A stretch of 5,994 nucleotides of DNA. Origin: an uncultured Flavobacteriales bacterium. GTDB taxonomy: Bacteria; Bacteroidota; Bacteroidia; Flavobacteriales; Crocinitomicaceae. Numbering within the stretch: position 1 is the first letter of the stretch; each line of letters begins with the position of its first letter. This document shows positions 5,785 to 5,994 of this stretch, piece by piece. The stretch is from positions 1 to 5,994 of the forward strand of contig CAMLET010000221.1 of assembly GCA_946479125.1 (NCBI GenBank), given 5' to 3'. Both the position numbers and the translations under genes were made by a program. The notes under the pieces were generated by a model. The model saw nothing but the letters and a program-made list of their open reading frames with translations, was not told where the DNA came from and did no database searches.

Positions 5785-5994
5785 ATGAAAAAGACCATAA
5801 ATATTCATCTTGGACGTCAACTCTTCATTATTGAAGAAGATGCCTACGCTCGATTGAATGCGTACCTGGAGAAATTAAAGTCTTCTTTCGCAAGTGAAGA
5901 AGGTGCGGAAGAAATAGTGGAAGATATCGAGATGCGTTGCGCGGAATTGATCCAAAACTTGTTGGGCATGCTATAATACTCAAATAATGTCACC
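5785..5994 (+). pseudogene. PspC-type membrane protein gene, N-terminal part, apparently frameshifted and cut by window end
   Basis: The first 57 or so residues match the N-terminal domain of Bacteroidota PspC-domain proteins encoded after PadR: MKKTINIHLG, then FIIEEDAYARLNAYL (14-28) and AEEIVEDIEMRCAEL (41-55). Those proteins normally run to several hundred residues with PspC membrane segments. Here the frame stops at TAA 5974-5976 after 63 codons. The -1 frame stays open to the end and reads YNTQIMS, which lines up with the (N)xQV(I/V)(S/T) stretch that normally follows in the family. A single extra base near the GGG at 5964-5966 would explain this. It may be a real disruption or an assembly error close to a sequence end. 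It shares the padR transcript (4-nt gap). Confidence 0.6.

Overview
The window looks like AT-rich chromosomal DNA from a Bacteroidota bacterium, most likely of order Flavobacteriales. Three things point there: the ribosomal protein S1 tail is of the flavobacterial type, recognisable promoter -7 boxes fit TAnnTTTG with little Shine-Dalgarno signal, and a PadR regulator is paired with a PspC-type gene. A Fluviicola/Crocinitomicaceae-like source is my impression only. Both ends cut through genes or stop just inside one, so this may be a short contig.

Layout. Positions 1-483 are the 3' end of rpsA, followed by a strong intrinsic terminator (507-542). Positions 555-4017 hold an envelope-protein cluster: a lipoprotein (+, 555-1091), two tandem paralogous outer-membrane beta-barrel genes on the minus strand (1103-1732 and 1876-2457, separated by a terminator), then divergently a second lipoprotein paralogous to the first (+, 2654-3208), overlapping by 4 nt a secreted, probably barrel-forming protein (3205-4017). 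Positions 4028-4078 hold a composite inverted-repeat element between convergent genes. Positions 4087-5121 (-) encode a DUF4407 membrane protein. Positions 5122-5450 are a 329-bp gene-free divergent region holding a cluster of degenerate short palindromes and, nearer the right-hand gene, a promoter with a near-perfect 21-bp palindrome. Positions 5451-5780 encode a PadR regulator, followed after 4 nt by the start of a PspC-type membrane protein gene that appears frameshifted just before the window ends.

How the genes may work together. The five genes at 555-4017 all encode exported proteins and include two pairs of paralogs (lipoproteins and barrels), which suggests a locus grown by local duplication whose products work at the outer membrane; no function can be assigned. 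The PadR/PspC pair is a familiar Bacteroidota arrangement in which the repressor probably controls its own operon; the palindrome over its -33 element is the likely operator. I see no phage, transposase, CRISPR or known defence genes. The most interesting unexplained items are the paralogous lipoprotein family, the two non-coding repeat elements and the putative PadR operator.
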